Assembly: GCF_039729145.1 (NCBI RefSeq)
Contig: NZ_CP155793.1
Location: 3,472,001 to 3,536,000 of the forward strand
Source: Microbacterium sp. SY138
GTDB lineage: Bacteria; Actinomycetota; Actinomycetes; Actinomycetales; Microbacteriaceae
Reading direction: 5' to 3'
Length of the DNA: 64,000 bases
The notes beneath the pieces are model-generated. The model was not told the origin of the DNA, searched no databases, and saw only the letters and a list, made by a program, of their open reading frames with translations. The stretch's first letter is position 1, and every line of letters starts with the position of its first letter. A program made the translations under genes and the position numbers. Shown here in pieces: positions 39,791 through 48,762 of the stretch.

Positions 39791-40875
39791 GCGCCCCCAC
39801 CCCTGTCCGCGCCTCGAACGGCATCTGGCTCGTCGCCGAGCGCGAGATCGGCTCGAAGCTGCGCAGCAAGGCGTTCCTGATCTCGACCGGCATCCTGCTG
39901 GTGCTCGCGCTCGCCGGTATCATCCTCGGTGGTTTCGCGAGCAAGAACACCGATGCGATGCCGGTCGCAGCGACCGCGGAGACCGCCTCCGCCGTCTCCG
40001 CCATCCCGAACGTCGAGGTCACCACGGTCGCCGACCAGGCTGCAGCCGAACAGCTCGTGCGCGACGACAAGGTCGACGCTGCGGTGCTCCCGGGTGATGG
40101 CCCCTCGGGCTACACGATCGTCGCGCTGCAGGAGGCGCCGGGCTCGCTCGTCTCGGCCCTGTCGATCACTCCCGAGGAAGTGATCCTGGAACCGGCGACC
40201 ACCAACCCGCTGCTGCGGTACTTCATCGCGATCGCCTTCGGTCTGGTTTTCATGATGGCAGCGGCGACGTTCGGCGGCACGATCGCGCAGAGCGTCGTCG
40301 AGGAGAAGCAGACCCGCGTGGTCGAGGTGCTGCTGTCGGCCATCCCGGCGCGCACACTGCTCGCGGGCAAGGTGATCGGCAACACGGTGCTGGCGATGGG
40401 GCAGATCCTCGCCCTGGCGGCCGTGGCCACGATCGGGTTGATCGTCACAGGTCAGCGCGAGGTGCTCACGACCCTCGGGGCGCCGATCATCTGGTTCGCG
40501 GTGTTCTTCCTGTTCGGCTTCATCCTGCTGGCGGCGATGTTCGCGGCTGCGGCCTCGATGGTCTCCCGCCAGGAGGACATCGGTTCGACGACCACCCCGA
40601 TCACGATGCTGATCATGGCCCCGTACATCCTGGTCATCGTCTTCAACGACAACCCGCTGGTGCTGACGATCATGTCGTACGTGCCGTTCTCGGCGCCTGT
40701 CGGCATGCCGATGCGCCTGTTCGTCGGCGAGGCCCAGTGGTGGGAGCCGCTGCTGAGCCTGGTGATCCTGCTCCTCAGCTGCGTCGCGGCCATCGTCATC
40801 GGCGCCAAGATCTACGAGAACTCGCTGCTGCGCATGGGCTCCCGGGTCAAGCTCGCCGAGGCGCTGCGCGGCTGA
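39787..40875 (+). CDS. ABC transporter permease (NatB/ABC-2 type)
   Basis: A 362-aa permease. A first membrane segment at about 30-50 is followed by an extracytoplasmic domain of about 120 residues, then five segments in the C-terminal half (IAIAFGLVFMMAAATFGG onward). It contains EEKQTRVVEVLLSAIP, the hallmark of NatB/ABC-2 exporters. GTG start overlaps the ATPase stop. NatAB-type pumps export Na+ or antimicrobial peptides; control by the adjacent two-component system would suit an envelope-stress exporter. Confidence 0.9.
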   Translation: MSAPTPVRASNGIWLVAEREIGSKLRSKAFLISTGILLVLALAGIILGGFASKNTDAMPVAATAETASAVSAIPNVEVTTVADQAAAEQLVRDDKVDAAVLPGDGPSGYTIVALQEAPGSLVSALSITPEEVILEPATTNPLLRYFIAIAFGLVFMMAAATFGGTIAQSVVEEKQTRVVEVLLSAIPARTLLAGKVIGNTVLAMGQILALAAVATIGLIVTGQREVLTTLGAPIIWFAVFFLFGFILLAAMFAAAASMVSRQEDIGSTTTPITMLIMAPYILVIVFNDNPLVLTIMSYVPFSAPVGMPMRLFVGEAQWWEPLLSLVILLLSCVAAIVIGAKIYENSLLRMGSRVKLAEALRG

Positions 40876-40920
40876 GGCTGCGTACCCAGCCACCCGCCAC
40901 CCGCCCGCCCGTGCAAGGGT

Positions 40921-41003
40921 GCGAAAACGGAGACGATCGCGCTCGTCGTCCGCGTGTCGGCACATGACACGCGGACGGCCGCATCGATCGTCTCCGTTTT
41001 CGC
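40921..41003. terminator. 83-nt near-perfect hairpin between convergent genes
   Basis: Outer arms GCGAAAACGGAGACGATCG (40921-40939) and its exact complement (40985-41003) enclose a 7/7-nt internal loop, an exact 12-bp inner stem (40947-40958 with 40966-40977, CGTCCGCGTGTC) and a 7-nt loop. Total pairing is 31 bp. It lies between the permease and putA genes, which converge. It may be a bidirectional terminator or a palindromic repeat element. Confidence 0.7.
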
Positions 41004-41022
41004 TTCCGGGAGCGAGCCCGGG

Positions 41023-44000
41023 TCAGATCACGCCGTCGGCGAGGGTGGTCGGGTTGCCGAAGCGGTGGTTCGTGATCGATACGGCCTGCTCGTGCAGGAA
41101 CGGCAGCATCTCCACGCGGCCGGCACCGGTCACGGCGTGCGACCAGACCGCCACATCGGGGCTTCCGTCGAGCGCCTCATGCAGGGCCGCGGCGTCGCCG
41201 CCGACCAGCCGTACGCGGTGCCACGAGTTCGCCGCCTTGGCGTAGCGCTTGGTCCACGCCGCGTCCGACTCGTGCTTCACGGTCACACCGTGCGCACGCA
41301 GCGCCTTCTCGATGCGTGCGGGCAGGGCCGGTGCCGACACCGTGAACGGGCTGCCGCTGCGCAGGGCGGCCGCGAGCACGCGGACACCGTCGACCAGCGG
41401 CGCGCTCTCGCCGATGCGCACGTCGACCGCGACCGGACGGTAGCGGAAGAGGTTGCGCTCGACCCCGAGCCCGGACTTGTCGCTCACCGCGCCGAACTCG
41501 TCGACCCAGGCGCGCTCGTCGGATGCGGCGGCGCGGTGCAGCCACTCGGCCTCGGCCGTGTCGACCTCGGAGGCAGTCGCGTCCAGCAGTGCGCCGACCG
41601 CGGGCACGACGGCCGCGCTCGGGGCGGCGGCCGGAAGCTCGGCCGGGGTCCACTCGCCGAGACCGAAGAGGTAGTTCGGGCCTCCGGCCTTGGCGCCCGC
41701 TCCGACGGCCGAGCGCTTCCAGCCACCGAACGGCTGACGCTGCACGATCGCGCCGGTGATGCCGCGGTTCACGTACAGGTTGCCCGCCTCGACACGGTCG
41801 AGCCAGGTGGCGACCTCGTCGGAGTCGAGCGAGTGGATGCCGGCGGTCAGGCCGTAGTCGACAGCGTTCTGCAGGCGCAGCGCCTCGTCCAGGTCCTTCG
41901 CGTGCATGATGCCGAGCACCGGCCCGAAGAACTCGGTGAGGTGGAAGTACGAGCCCTCGCGCACGCCGGTCTTCACACCGGGCGTCCACTGCTTTCCCTC
42001 GTCGTCGAGCTTGCGCGGCTCGACCAGCCAGCGCTCGCCCTTCTCGAGCTTCGTGAGCGCGGTGAGCAGCTTGCCGTTCGCCGGCTCGATGATCGGGCCC
42101 ATCTGGGTGGCGGGGTCATCGGGCAGGCCGACGCGCATCGAGGTCACGGCATCCACCAGCTGACGCTCGAATCGCTTCGAGTCGGCGACGGATCCGACGA
42201 GGATCGCCAGCGACGCCGCGGAGCACTTCTGCCCCGCGTGGCCGAACGCGCTGCGAGCCACGTCGGCGGCCGCCAGGTCGAGGTCTGCCGAGGGCGTCAC
42301 GATGATCGCGTTCTTGCCGCTGGTCTCGGCGAGCAGCGGCAGGTCGGAGCGGAACGAGCGGAACAGCTGCGCCGTCTCGTACGCCCCCGTGAGGATCACG
42401 CGATCCACCGCAGGGCCGGCCACGAGGCGTGTACCGAGGTCGCGCGAAGCGAGGTCGACGAGCGCGAGCAGGTCGCGCGGCACACCGGCGGCCCACAGCG
42501 CCTCGACCATCACCGCGCCGCAGCGCTGCGTGAGCTTCGCGGGTTTGATGATGACGGCCGAACCCGAGGCCAGACCCGCGAGCACCCCACCCGCGGGGAT
42601 GGCGACGGGGAAGTTCCACGGCGGCGTGACCACGGTGACCTTCGACGGCACGAAGTCGGCACCAGAGACGGTCTCGAGGTCCTTCGCGCGCTCGGCGTAG
42701 TAGTGCGCGAAGTCGATGGCCTCGCTGATCTCGGGGTCGGCCTCGGCGATGGTCTTGCCCGCCTCGTGGGCCATGATCTCGATGAGCTGACCACGGCGCG
42801 CGGCGAGCTCGTCTCCCGCGCGATGCAGCACGGCAGCGCGATCAGCGGCAGGGAGCGCTGCCCACTTCTCGGCGGCGGCGGTCGCTGCGGAGAAGATGCC
42901 GTCGAGCTCGGCATCCGTCTCGACCTTGGCGATCGCGATGGTGTCGAGGCCGAGCGTCGAGCCCACCGAGCGGCTCAGGATCTCGCGGCCCCATGCGCGG
43001 TTCGCGGCGATGGCCGGATCGGTGTCGGCCTGGTTCTCGAAGCCGGTGGTGGTTCCGGAGGGCGCCTCGGCGTCGGAATCCAGAACGGTACGGTCCTGCA
43101 CGCGGTGGGGGCCGGGGACGAATCCCGCCTCATCGGTCGCGAGCGCGGCCAGCGAGCGCTCGAAGCGCTCCCGCTCGCGGGTGAGCAGCGACGGGTTCGA
43201 AGCCAGCTCGAACACGGCCGACATGAAGTTCTCGGGGCTGGCGTTCTCTTCGAGGCGGCGCACCAGGTACGCGATCGCGACGTCGAACTCGGCCGGGTTC
43301 ACGACCGGCGTGTACAGCAGCAGGCGGCCGACGTCCTTGCGGACGGCCTCGGCCTGCCCGGTCGCCATGCCCAGCAGCATCTCGTACTCGACGAGCGGAT
43401 CGGCGCCGGACGGGTCGGCGACCCCACGCGCCTGGGCGAGCAGCCAGGTGTAGGCGATGTCGAACAGGTTGTGGCCGGCGATGCCGATGCGCACGGCGTC
43501 CAGTCGCTCCGGGGTCATGGCCCAGTCGAGCACCCGCTTGTAGTTGGTGTCGGAGTCCTGCTTGGTGCCGTAGGTGGCGAGCGGCCAGCCGTGGATCGCC
43601 GCGTCGACCTCTTCCATCGCCAGGTTCGCGCCCTTGACGACGCGCACCTTGATCGGCGCTCCGCCCTTGGCACGGCGGGCGGCGGCCCACTCCTGCAGGT
43701 GCTGCATGGCACCGAGGGCGTCGGGCAGGTAAGCCTGCAGCACGATGCCGGCTTCGAGGTTCTCGAGCCCCGGCTGGTCGAGGATGCTCGTGAAGGCCGC
43801 GATCGTCAGGTCGAGGTCGCGGTACTCCTCCATGTCGAGGTTGATGAACTTGGCCTTGCCCTTCGCCTCGGCCTTCGCGGCGAGCTCGTAGAGCGGGGTC
43901 AGCTTCTCGACGACATCGGCCACGGCCTCGTCGAACGACCACATCGACAGCTGGCTCACGACGCTGGAGACCTTGATCGACACGTAGTCGACGTCGTCGC

Positions 44001-44508
44001 GGGCGAGGAAGTCGCGGGTGCCCTGCAAGCGGTGTCCCGCTTCGCGCTCGCCGAGCACGGCCTCGCCGAGCAAGTTGAGGTTGAGCCGGTTGCCACTCTT
44101 GCGCAGCTTCGCGATCGCGGGGCCGAGCTTGGAGGGCGTGGCGTCGAGCACGAGGTGCCCGACCATGGCGCGCAGCACGCGACGCGAGATCGGCACGACC
44201 ACGCCGGGGAGCTTCGGCGCCCAGAAGCCGCCCGTCTTGATCGCGGCGCGCAGGTAGCCGGGCAGCAGCGACGGGGTGATGTCGCTCAGCTCGGCGAGCT
44301 TACGGCCGGCGACGCGCAGGTCTTCCGGACGCATCACGCCGTCGACGAAGCCGACCGTGAACGCGAGTCCGTTCGGGTCCTTGAGTACCTCGGACAGGCG
44401 CTGGGCGGCGGGCTCGACGGGGTGGGTCTCGCTCTCGACGAGCCAGCGCTTCACCAGGGCGGCGACGTCTTCGGTACGGGGGGTGGTGGTGTCGGCGGCG
44501 ACAGGCAT
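41023..44508 (-). CDS. putA: Bifunctional proline dehydrogenase / glutamate-semialdehyde dehydrogenase
   Basis: A 1161-aa enzyme oxidising proline to glutamate. The ProDH barrel (about 100-450) includes DYVSIKVSSVVSQLS, EEYRDLDLTIAAF and the flavin-contact region near IRIGIAGHNLF. The ALDH domain (about 500-960) has TPPWNFPVAIPAGGV, LAETSGKNAIIV and the catalytic Cys in HAGQKCSAAS. A further C-terminal region of about 180 residues resembles the ALDH-like tail of long PutA proteins. There is no N-terminal ribbon-helix-helix domain, so it is not autoregulatory. The divergent LysR gene with its operator is the likely control. Confidence 0.94.
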   Translation of the reverse strand: MPVAADTTTPRTEDVAALVKRWLVESETHPVEPAAQRLSEVLKDPNGLAFTVGFVDGVMRPEDLRVAGRKLAELSDITPSLLPGYLRAAIKTGGFWAPKLPGVVVPISRRVLRAMVGHLVLDATPSKLGPAIAKLRKSGNRLNLNLLGEAVLGEREAGHRLQGTRDFLARDDVDYVSIKVSSVVSQLSMWSFDEAVADVVEKLTPLYELAAKAEAKGKAKFINLDMEEYRDLDLTIAAFTSILDQPGLENLEAGIVLQAYLPDALGAMQHLQEWAAARRAKGGAPIKVRVVKGANLAMEEVDAAIHGWPLATYGTKQDSDTNYKRVLDWAMTPERLDAVRIGIAGHNLFDIAYTWLLAQARGVADPSGADPLVEYEMLLGMATGQAEAVRKDVGRLLLYTPVVNPAEFDVAIAYLVRRLEENASPENFMSAVFELASNPSLLTRERERFERSLAALATDEAGFVPGPHRVQDRTVLDSDAEAPSGTTTGFENQADTDPAIAANRAWGREILSRSVGSTLGLDTIAIAKVETDAELDGIFSAATAAAEKWAALPAADRAAVLHRAGDELAARRGQLIEIMAHEAGKTIAEADPEISEAIDFAHYYAERAKDLETVSGADFVPSKVTVVTPPWNFPVAIPAGGVLAGLASGSAVIIKPAKLTQRCGAVMVEALWAAGVPRDLLALVDLASRDLGTRLVAGPAVDRVILTGAYETAQLFRSFRSDLPLLAETSGKNAIIVTPSADLDLAAADVARSAFGHAGQKCSAASLAILVGSVADSKRFERQLVDAVTSMRVGLPDDPATQMGPIIEPANGKLLTALTKLEKGERWLVEPRKLDDEGKQWTPGVKTGVREGSYFHLTEFFGPVLGIMHAKDLDEALRLQNAVDYGLTAGIHSLDSDEVATWLDRVEAGNLYVNRGITGAIVQRQPFGGWKRSAVGAGAKAGGPNYLFGLGEWTPAELPAAAPSAAVVPAVGALLDATASEVDTAEAEWLHRAAASDERAWVDEFGAVSDKSGLGVERNLFRYRPVAVDVRIGESAPLVDGVRVLAAALRSGSPFTVSAPALPARIEKALRAHGVTVKHESDAAWTKRYAKAANSWHRVRLVGGDAAALHEALDGSPDVAVWSHAVTGAGRVEMLPFLHEQAVSITNHRFGNPTTLADGVI

Positions 44509-44606
44509 CGGTGGGACCTTCCAAGAGAGCGCACACCGGGATTTCGTGTGCGGGCTGGTTCATTGTCCTGCCGCTCGGTAGGCTCCGTCTATCAACCGAT
44601 TTGCGT

Positions 44607-44637
44607 GGATTCTGTTCACTCAAGCTGAACAATATCC
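44607..44637. promoter_or_regulatory. LysR-type operator between putA and the LysR gene
   Basis: GGATTCTGTTCA (44607-44618) and TGAACAATATCC (44626-44637) form an inverted repeat matching at 10 of 12 positions around a 7-bp spacer. The inner TTCA-N7-TGAA contains the T-N11-A pattern of LysR-type regulators. Confidence 0.75.
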
Positions 44638-44655
44638 GCAGAGCAAGGGACCACT

Positions 44656-45564
44656 GTGCTGGACGTCAACAGACTGCGGATGCTCGTGGAGCTCTCGCGC
44701 CGCGGAACGCTGTCGGCAGTGGCCGACGCCCTCTCGTACAGCAAGGCCTCGGTGTCACAGCAGCTGAGCGCCCTGGAGCGGGATGTGGGTGTGCCGCTGC
44801 TGCGACGCGTGGGGCGTGGAGTGCAGTTCACGCCCCAGGGGAACGTGCTCGTCGCCGAGGCCATCGGCATCCTCGATCAGCTCGAGCACGCCGAGGTCGC
44901 CGTGGCCGAATCGCTCACCGAGGTGACCGGGACCGTGGGCATCGCGGTGTTCCAGTCGACGGCGCACTCCCTGCTCCCGCGGGCTCTCGAGGCTCTTAAG
45001 GACCGACATCCGGCCCTGCGCGTCGAGGTCACCGAGTGCGATCCGGAGACCGGGCTGGTCGGGGTGTCCAGCCGCGACTTCGACCTGATCCTCGCCGAGC
45101 AGTACCCGGGGCACACCCGACCGATCCACGCCGACCTCGACCGGGTGATGCTCGCGCACGATGCGATCGCGCTCGCCCGACGGCCCGGAGCACCACGGCA
45201 TGCGGATGCGCTCGCCGAGCTCTGGTCGACGCGCGAGGAGCCCTGGGTGCTCGAACCCGCCGGCACCGCCTCCCGCGCCTGGGCCGAGCAGCTCTGCCGC
45301 ACCGCGGGGTTCGAGCCCGACGTGCGCTTCGAGATCGCCGACCTCACCGCGCACGTGCGGCTGATCCATGCCGGGCTCGCCGTCGGATTGCTGCCGGAGC
45401 TCGTCTGGGCGGGCGACACCCCGACCGTCGATCTGGCACCCCTCCCCCACGAACCGCGGCGCGAGATCTTCTCCTCGGCACGGCGGGTGTCGGCCGATGC
45501 CCCCTCGATCCGCGCGGTGCGCAGTGCGCTGGCCGACGCGGCGTCGCACAATCTCCCGGTCTGA
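44656..45564 (+). CDS. LysR family transcriptional regulator
   Basis: A 302-aa regulator. The winged HTH (about 3-62) reads RLRMLVELSRRGTLSAVADAL, then SYSKASVSQQLSALERDVGVPLL. The effector domain (about 90-295) has the LysR_substrate fold. GTG start with AAGGGA upstream. Divergent from putA with a symmetric operator between, so it probably activates or represses proline catabolism in response to proline or a related amino acid. Confidence 0.88.
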   Translation: MLDVNRLRMLVELSRRGTLSAVADALSYSKASVSQQLSALERDVGVPLLRRVGRGVQFTPQGNVLVAEAIGILDQLEHAEVAVAESLTEVTGTVGIAVFQSTAHSLLPRALEALKDRHPALRVEVTECDPETGLVGVSSRDFDLILAEQYPGHTRPIHADLDRVMLAHDAIALARRPGAPRHADALAELWSTREEPWVLEPAGTASRAWAEQLCRTAGFEPDVRFEIADLTAHVRLIHAGLAVGLLPELVWAGDTPTVDLAPLPHEPRREIFSSARRVSADAPSIRAVRSALADAASHNLPV

Positions 45565-45627
45565 ATGCATGACCTCCCTCTCCGACCGAACGCCGTCCGG
45601 CGCCGACACGGAGGAATCCCCGGGAAT

Positions 45628-45643
45628 ATGCATGCACATGCAT
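45628..45643. promoter_or_regulatory. Palindromic site upstream of the nitroreductase gene
   Basis: ATGCATG-CA-CATGCAT, a perfect 7-bp inverted repeat in the 140-bp gap before the nitroreductase gene. It resembles MarR- or PadR-type sites in form; no such regulator is adjacent. Confidence 0.5.
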
Positions 45644-45704
45644 CTGTTGGCACCCGTGTACCCGGACGAAGGAGTCCGATCCCCTCCTTCCGAAAGGCAC
45701 CTCT

Positions 45705-46292
45705 GTGAGCACTCCTGTCATCGACCGCACCGCACCGACCGAGCACCCCGTCCTCGACGTCCTCGCCGGCCGCTGGAGCCCCCGCGCCTTCGACGCGCAG
45801 AGCTCGATCGACGAGGCCAAGCTCGCCACCGCTCTCGAGGCCGCCCGCTGGACACCGTCCGCCAACAACACGCAGCCCTGGCGCTTCATCGTCGCCCGTC
45901 GCGGCACCGCGCTGCACGCGCAGGTCGTCGACGCCCTGATGGGCTTCAACCAGGCCTGGGCGGGCAACGCGGCCGTGCTCGTCGTCGCGATCGCCGAGAC
46001 CGCCACGGCCGACGGCACCCCGATCACGCATACGCTCTACGACCTCGGCCAGGCGGTCGCGCACTTCTCGGTGCAGGCACACCACGACGGCCTGGTCGTG
46101 CACCAGATGAGCGGCTTCGATCCCGAGGTCGTCCGCGAGTTCGCCGACCTCGAGGAGCGCTTCGTGCCCTTCACGGTCTTCGCCGTCGGCGAGTTCGGCG
46201 ACATCGAGGCTCTGCCCGAGGTGCTGCAGGAGCGCGAGGTCGCTCCGCGCGTACGTCGCCCGATCGCCGAGACGGTCATCCTGAGCGCCTGA
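45705..46292 (+). CDS. Nitroreductase family protein
   Basis: A 195-aa FMN-dependent oxidoreductase. It shows the family opening RWSPRAFD, AARWTPSANNTQPWRF (FMN phosphate contact) and the C-terminal EREVAPRVRRPIAETV. Such enzymes reduce nitro-aromatics, quinones or enones with NAD(P)H. GTG start with AAAGG upstream. Monocistronic: a strong hairpin follows it. Confidence 0.88.
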   Translation: MSTPVIDRTAPTEHPVLDVLAGRWSPRAFDAQSSIDEAKLATALEAARWTPSANNTQPWRFIVARRGTALHAQVVDALMGFNQAWAGNAAVLVVAIAETATADGTPITHTLYDLGQAVAHFSVQAHHDGLVVHQMSGFDPEVVREFADLEERFVPFTVFAVGEFGDIEALPEVLQEREVAPRVRRPIAETVILSA

Positions 46293-46320
46293 CCTCCGCG
46301 CTCTCGACACCTCTGCACCG

Positions 46321-46351
46321 ACGGGGCCTCCGGATTGTCCGGGGGCCCCGT
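46321..46351 (+). terminator. Intrinsic hairpin after the nitroreductase gene
   Basis: ACGGGGCCTCCGGA (46321-46334) pairs with TCCGGGGGCCCCGT (46338-46351) with one mismatch and a 3-nt loop. The very next bases are the TAGCGT -10 box of the following gene. Confidence 0.75.
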
Positions 46352-46357
46352 TAGCGT
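46352..46357 (+). promoter_or_regulatory. -10 box (TAGCGT) of the UvrA-like gene
   Basis: TAGCGT-N6-ATG at 46364, directly abutting the terminator stem. Leaderless arrangement; it decides for the ATG over the GTG at 46358. Confidence 0.55.
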
Positions 46358-46363
46358 GTGCGG

Positions 46364-48640
46364 ATGGACCTCCTCCGCATCACCGGCGCGCGGACGAACA
46401 ATCTCCGCGACGTCTCCGTCGACGTTCCCAAGAAGCTGCTGACCGTCTTCACCGGCGTCTCGGGTTCGGGCAAGTCGTCCCTCGTGCTCGACACGATCGC
46501 CGCCGAGGCGCAGCGACTCGTCAACGACTCCTATTCGACCTTCATCCGTGCCCGGCTGCCGCAGATGCCCGCACCCGACGTGCAGGCCATGGACGGGCTG
46601 ACCTTCACGGTCCTGATCGACCAGCGCCGGTTCACGGGCAACGCGCGCTCGACCGTGGCGACCGCGACCGACCTGGCATCGCTGGTGCGCCTGGTCTTCT
46701 CACGCGTCGGCGAGCCCTCCGCCGGCTACTCCCCCGCCTACTCGTTCAACGACCCGTCCGGCATGTGCCCGACCTGCGAAGGCCTCGGCACGGTGTACGA
46801 CATCGACATCGACGCGCTGATCGACCCCGAGAAGAACATCGACGAGGGACCGGTCCGGTTCAGCCTGTTCCGCCCCGGGGTGTATCGGTGGAAGCGCTTC
46901 GCGTACTGCGGACTGTTCGACCGCCAGAAGCCGCTCAAGGACTACACGGCCGAGGAGATGGACCAGTTCCTCTACGCCGACAAGCTCAAGCTCGACGACC
47001 CCGATCCGCGGTTCCCGCAGAGCGCCCGGTTCGACGGGGTGATCACGCGCATGCGCGATGTGTTCCTGAAGCAGCGCCCGGTGAAGATGTCGGCCTCGGT
47101 GCGCGAGGAGCTCGACCGGCTCGTGACACATCACACATGCCCGGACTGCCACGGTGCGCGGGTGAACGCGGCAGCGCGGGAGAGCCTGATCGACGGACGC
47201 TCGATCGTGGATTGGATGCGCATGCCCGTGTCCGACCTGCATGCCCTGCTCGACGAGTTCGACGATCCCCGCGTCGCCCCGGCCGTCGACGGTGTCCGCC
47301 ACGTGCTCGATGCCCTGCTCTCGGTGGGCCTCGGCTATCTCACGCTCGACCGCGAATCGGCCACGTTGTCCGGCGGTGAGGCTCAGCGCGTCAAGATCGT
47401 GCGACACCTCGGCAGCGCCCTCACCGACGTCACCTACGTGTTCGACGAGCCCAGCACCGGATTGCACCCCGCCGACATCCAGCGGCTGGTGGCCCTGCTG
47501 CAGCGGCTGCGCGACGCCGGCAACACCATCCTCGTCGTCGAGCATCATCCGCAGGTGATCGCGGTCGCCGATCACGTCGTCGACCTCGGGCCGGGGGCGG
47601 GCTCCGGCGGCGGCATCGTGCAGTTCGAGGGCACCCCCGTAGCGCTCCGCGCCGCCGACACCCTCACGGGGCGTGTGCTCGCCGAGCCACTGACGATCCG
47701 TGCGACGACTCGGACTCCCTCGGGCCGCGTCGCCGTGCGGAATGCGCGCGCGCACAACCTCCGCGGGTTCGACGTCGACATCCCGCTCGGCGTGCTCACC
47801 GCCGTCACAGGGGTCGCGGGGTCGGGCAAGAGTTCCTTCGCGACCGCCGAGCTGCCGCGCCAGCACCCGGAGTTCACGGTCGTCGGGCAGGACCCGCTGC
47901 GGGGCGGAGCGCGGTCGACGACGCTGAGCATGCTGCGTATCGCCGACACGGTGCGCGAGGTGTTCGCAAGCTCCTCAGGGCTCGATGCCTCCTGGTTCAG
48001 CTTCAACTCCCGTGGGGGGTGCCCCACCTGCCGCGGCCGTGGACACATCACGACCGAGCTCGCATTCCTCGACGACGTCTCCCTCCCGTGCGATGCCTGC
48101 GGAGGGCTGCGTTTCAATGAGACCGCGCTCGGCGTGCAGGTCGACGGCTCCTCGATCGCCGACGTGCTGGCGTCGACGCCGGCCGAGGTCAGCGCGCTCT
48201 TCTCCGACCACCCGGACGTGGTCGACGCGCTGGACTGGGTGCAGCGCACCGGCCTGAGCTACATCCCGGTCGGACGCTCGCTCGACACCCTCTCCGGCGG
48301 CGAGAAGCAACGGCTGCTGCTGGCCCGGCACCTCAGCGAGCCGCAACGCGATCGCGCCGACCGCATCATCCTCGACGAGCCGACCTCAGGACTGCATCCG
48401 ACCGACGTCGACACCGTCAACGCCCTCTTCGACGACCTGCTCGACGAGGGGGCGACGCTGGTCGTGGTCGAGCACAATCTGCGCGTGGTCGCCCGCGCCG
48501 ACCACGTCGTCGACATCGGTCCGGGTGCCGGTTCCGATGGCGGTCAGCTGATCTTCACCGGCACTCCGGCAGAGATCTCGGGCGACGACGACTCCCTCAC
48601 CGGTCGGGCGCTCGCGGCAGCGTCTCGCCCGCACCCCTGA
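46364..48640 (+). CDS. UvrA-like ABC ATPase (UvrA paralog)
   Basis: A 758-aa protein with two ABC domains: Walker A GVSGSGKSS and GVAGSGKSS; signatures LSGGEAQR and LSGGEKQR; Walker B VFDEPSTGLHP and ILDEPTSGLHP. Zinc-finger cysteines are present (CPTCEGLG, CPDCHGAR, CPTCRGRG with CDACGG). It is about 200 residues shorter than housekeeping UvrA (roughly 950), so it is a UvrA2/DrrC-like paralog that probably lacks part of the UvrB-binding and insertion domains. Paralogs are linked to DNA damage tolerance or resistance to DNA-binding drugs. Confidence 0.88.
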   Translation: MDLLRITGARTNNLRDVSVDVPKKLLTVFTGVSGSGKSSLVLDTIAAEAQRLVNDSYSTFIRARLPQMPAPDVQAMDGLTFTVLIDQRRFTGNARSTVATATDLASLVRLVFSRVGEPSAGYSPAYSFNDPSGMCPTCEGLGTVYDIDIDALIDPEKNIDEGPVRFSLFRPGVYRWKRFAYCGLFDRQKPLKDYTAEEMDQFLYADKLKLDDPDPRFPQSARFDGVITRMRDVFLKQRPVKMSASVREELDRLVTHHTCPDCHGARVNAAARESLIDGRSIVDWMRMPVSDLHALLDEFDDPRVAPAVDGVRHVLDALLSVGLGYLTLDRESATLSGGEAQRVKIVRHLGSALTDVTYVFDEPSTGLHPADIQRLVALLQRLRDAGNTILVVEHHPQVIAVADHVVDLGPGAGSGGGIVQFEGTPVALRAADTLTGRVLAEPLTIRATTRTPSGRVAVRNARAHNLRGFDVDIPLGVLTAVTGVAGSGKSSFATAELPRQHPEFTVVGQDPLRGGARSTTLSMLRIADTVREVFASSSGLDASWFSFNSRGGCPTCRGRGHITTELAFLDDVSLPCDACGGLRFNETALGVQVDGSSIADVLASTPAEVSALFSDHPDVVDALDWVQRTGLSYIPVGRSLDTLSGGEKQRLLLARHLSEPQRDRADRIILDEPTSGLHPTDVDTVNALFDDLLDEGATLVVVEHNLRVVARADHVVDIGPGAGSDGGQLIFTGTPAEISGDDDSLTGRALAAASRPHP

Positions 48641-48659
48641 AGCAGGGCGCATCAGACGG

Positions 48660-48696
48660 GCAGAGGGGCCCGTGGATCATCCACGAGCCCCTCTGC
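48660..48696. terminator. Bidirectional terminator between the UvrA-like gene and clpB
   Basis: GCAGAGGGGC (48660-48669) and GCCCCTCTGC (48687-48696) are exact complements. An inner CGTGGAT/ATCCACG pair extends the stem past a C-A mismatch. The genes converge on it. Confidence 0.8.
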
Positions 48697-48714
48697 TGTG
48701 CGTCTCAGCTCAGC

Positions 48715-48762
48715 CCTTGAGCAGCTCAGTCCTCGAGCAGCTCAGTCCTCGAGCAGTTCGGC
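48715..48762 (-). repeat. 16-bp tandem repeat across the clpB stop codon
   Basis: Three 16-bp units at 48715, 48731 and 48747. On the coding strand the middle one carries the end of clpB, CTCGAGGACTGA. The unit has been copied past the stop codon. Confidence 0.8.

Noticed and set aside
40954..44628. A very long plus-strand open frame opposite putA
   Set aside because: High third-position GC suppresses stop codons on the opposite strand. The translation is low-complexity His/Arg/Gly-rich with no domains, while the minus strand encodes a full PutA.
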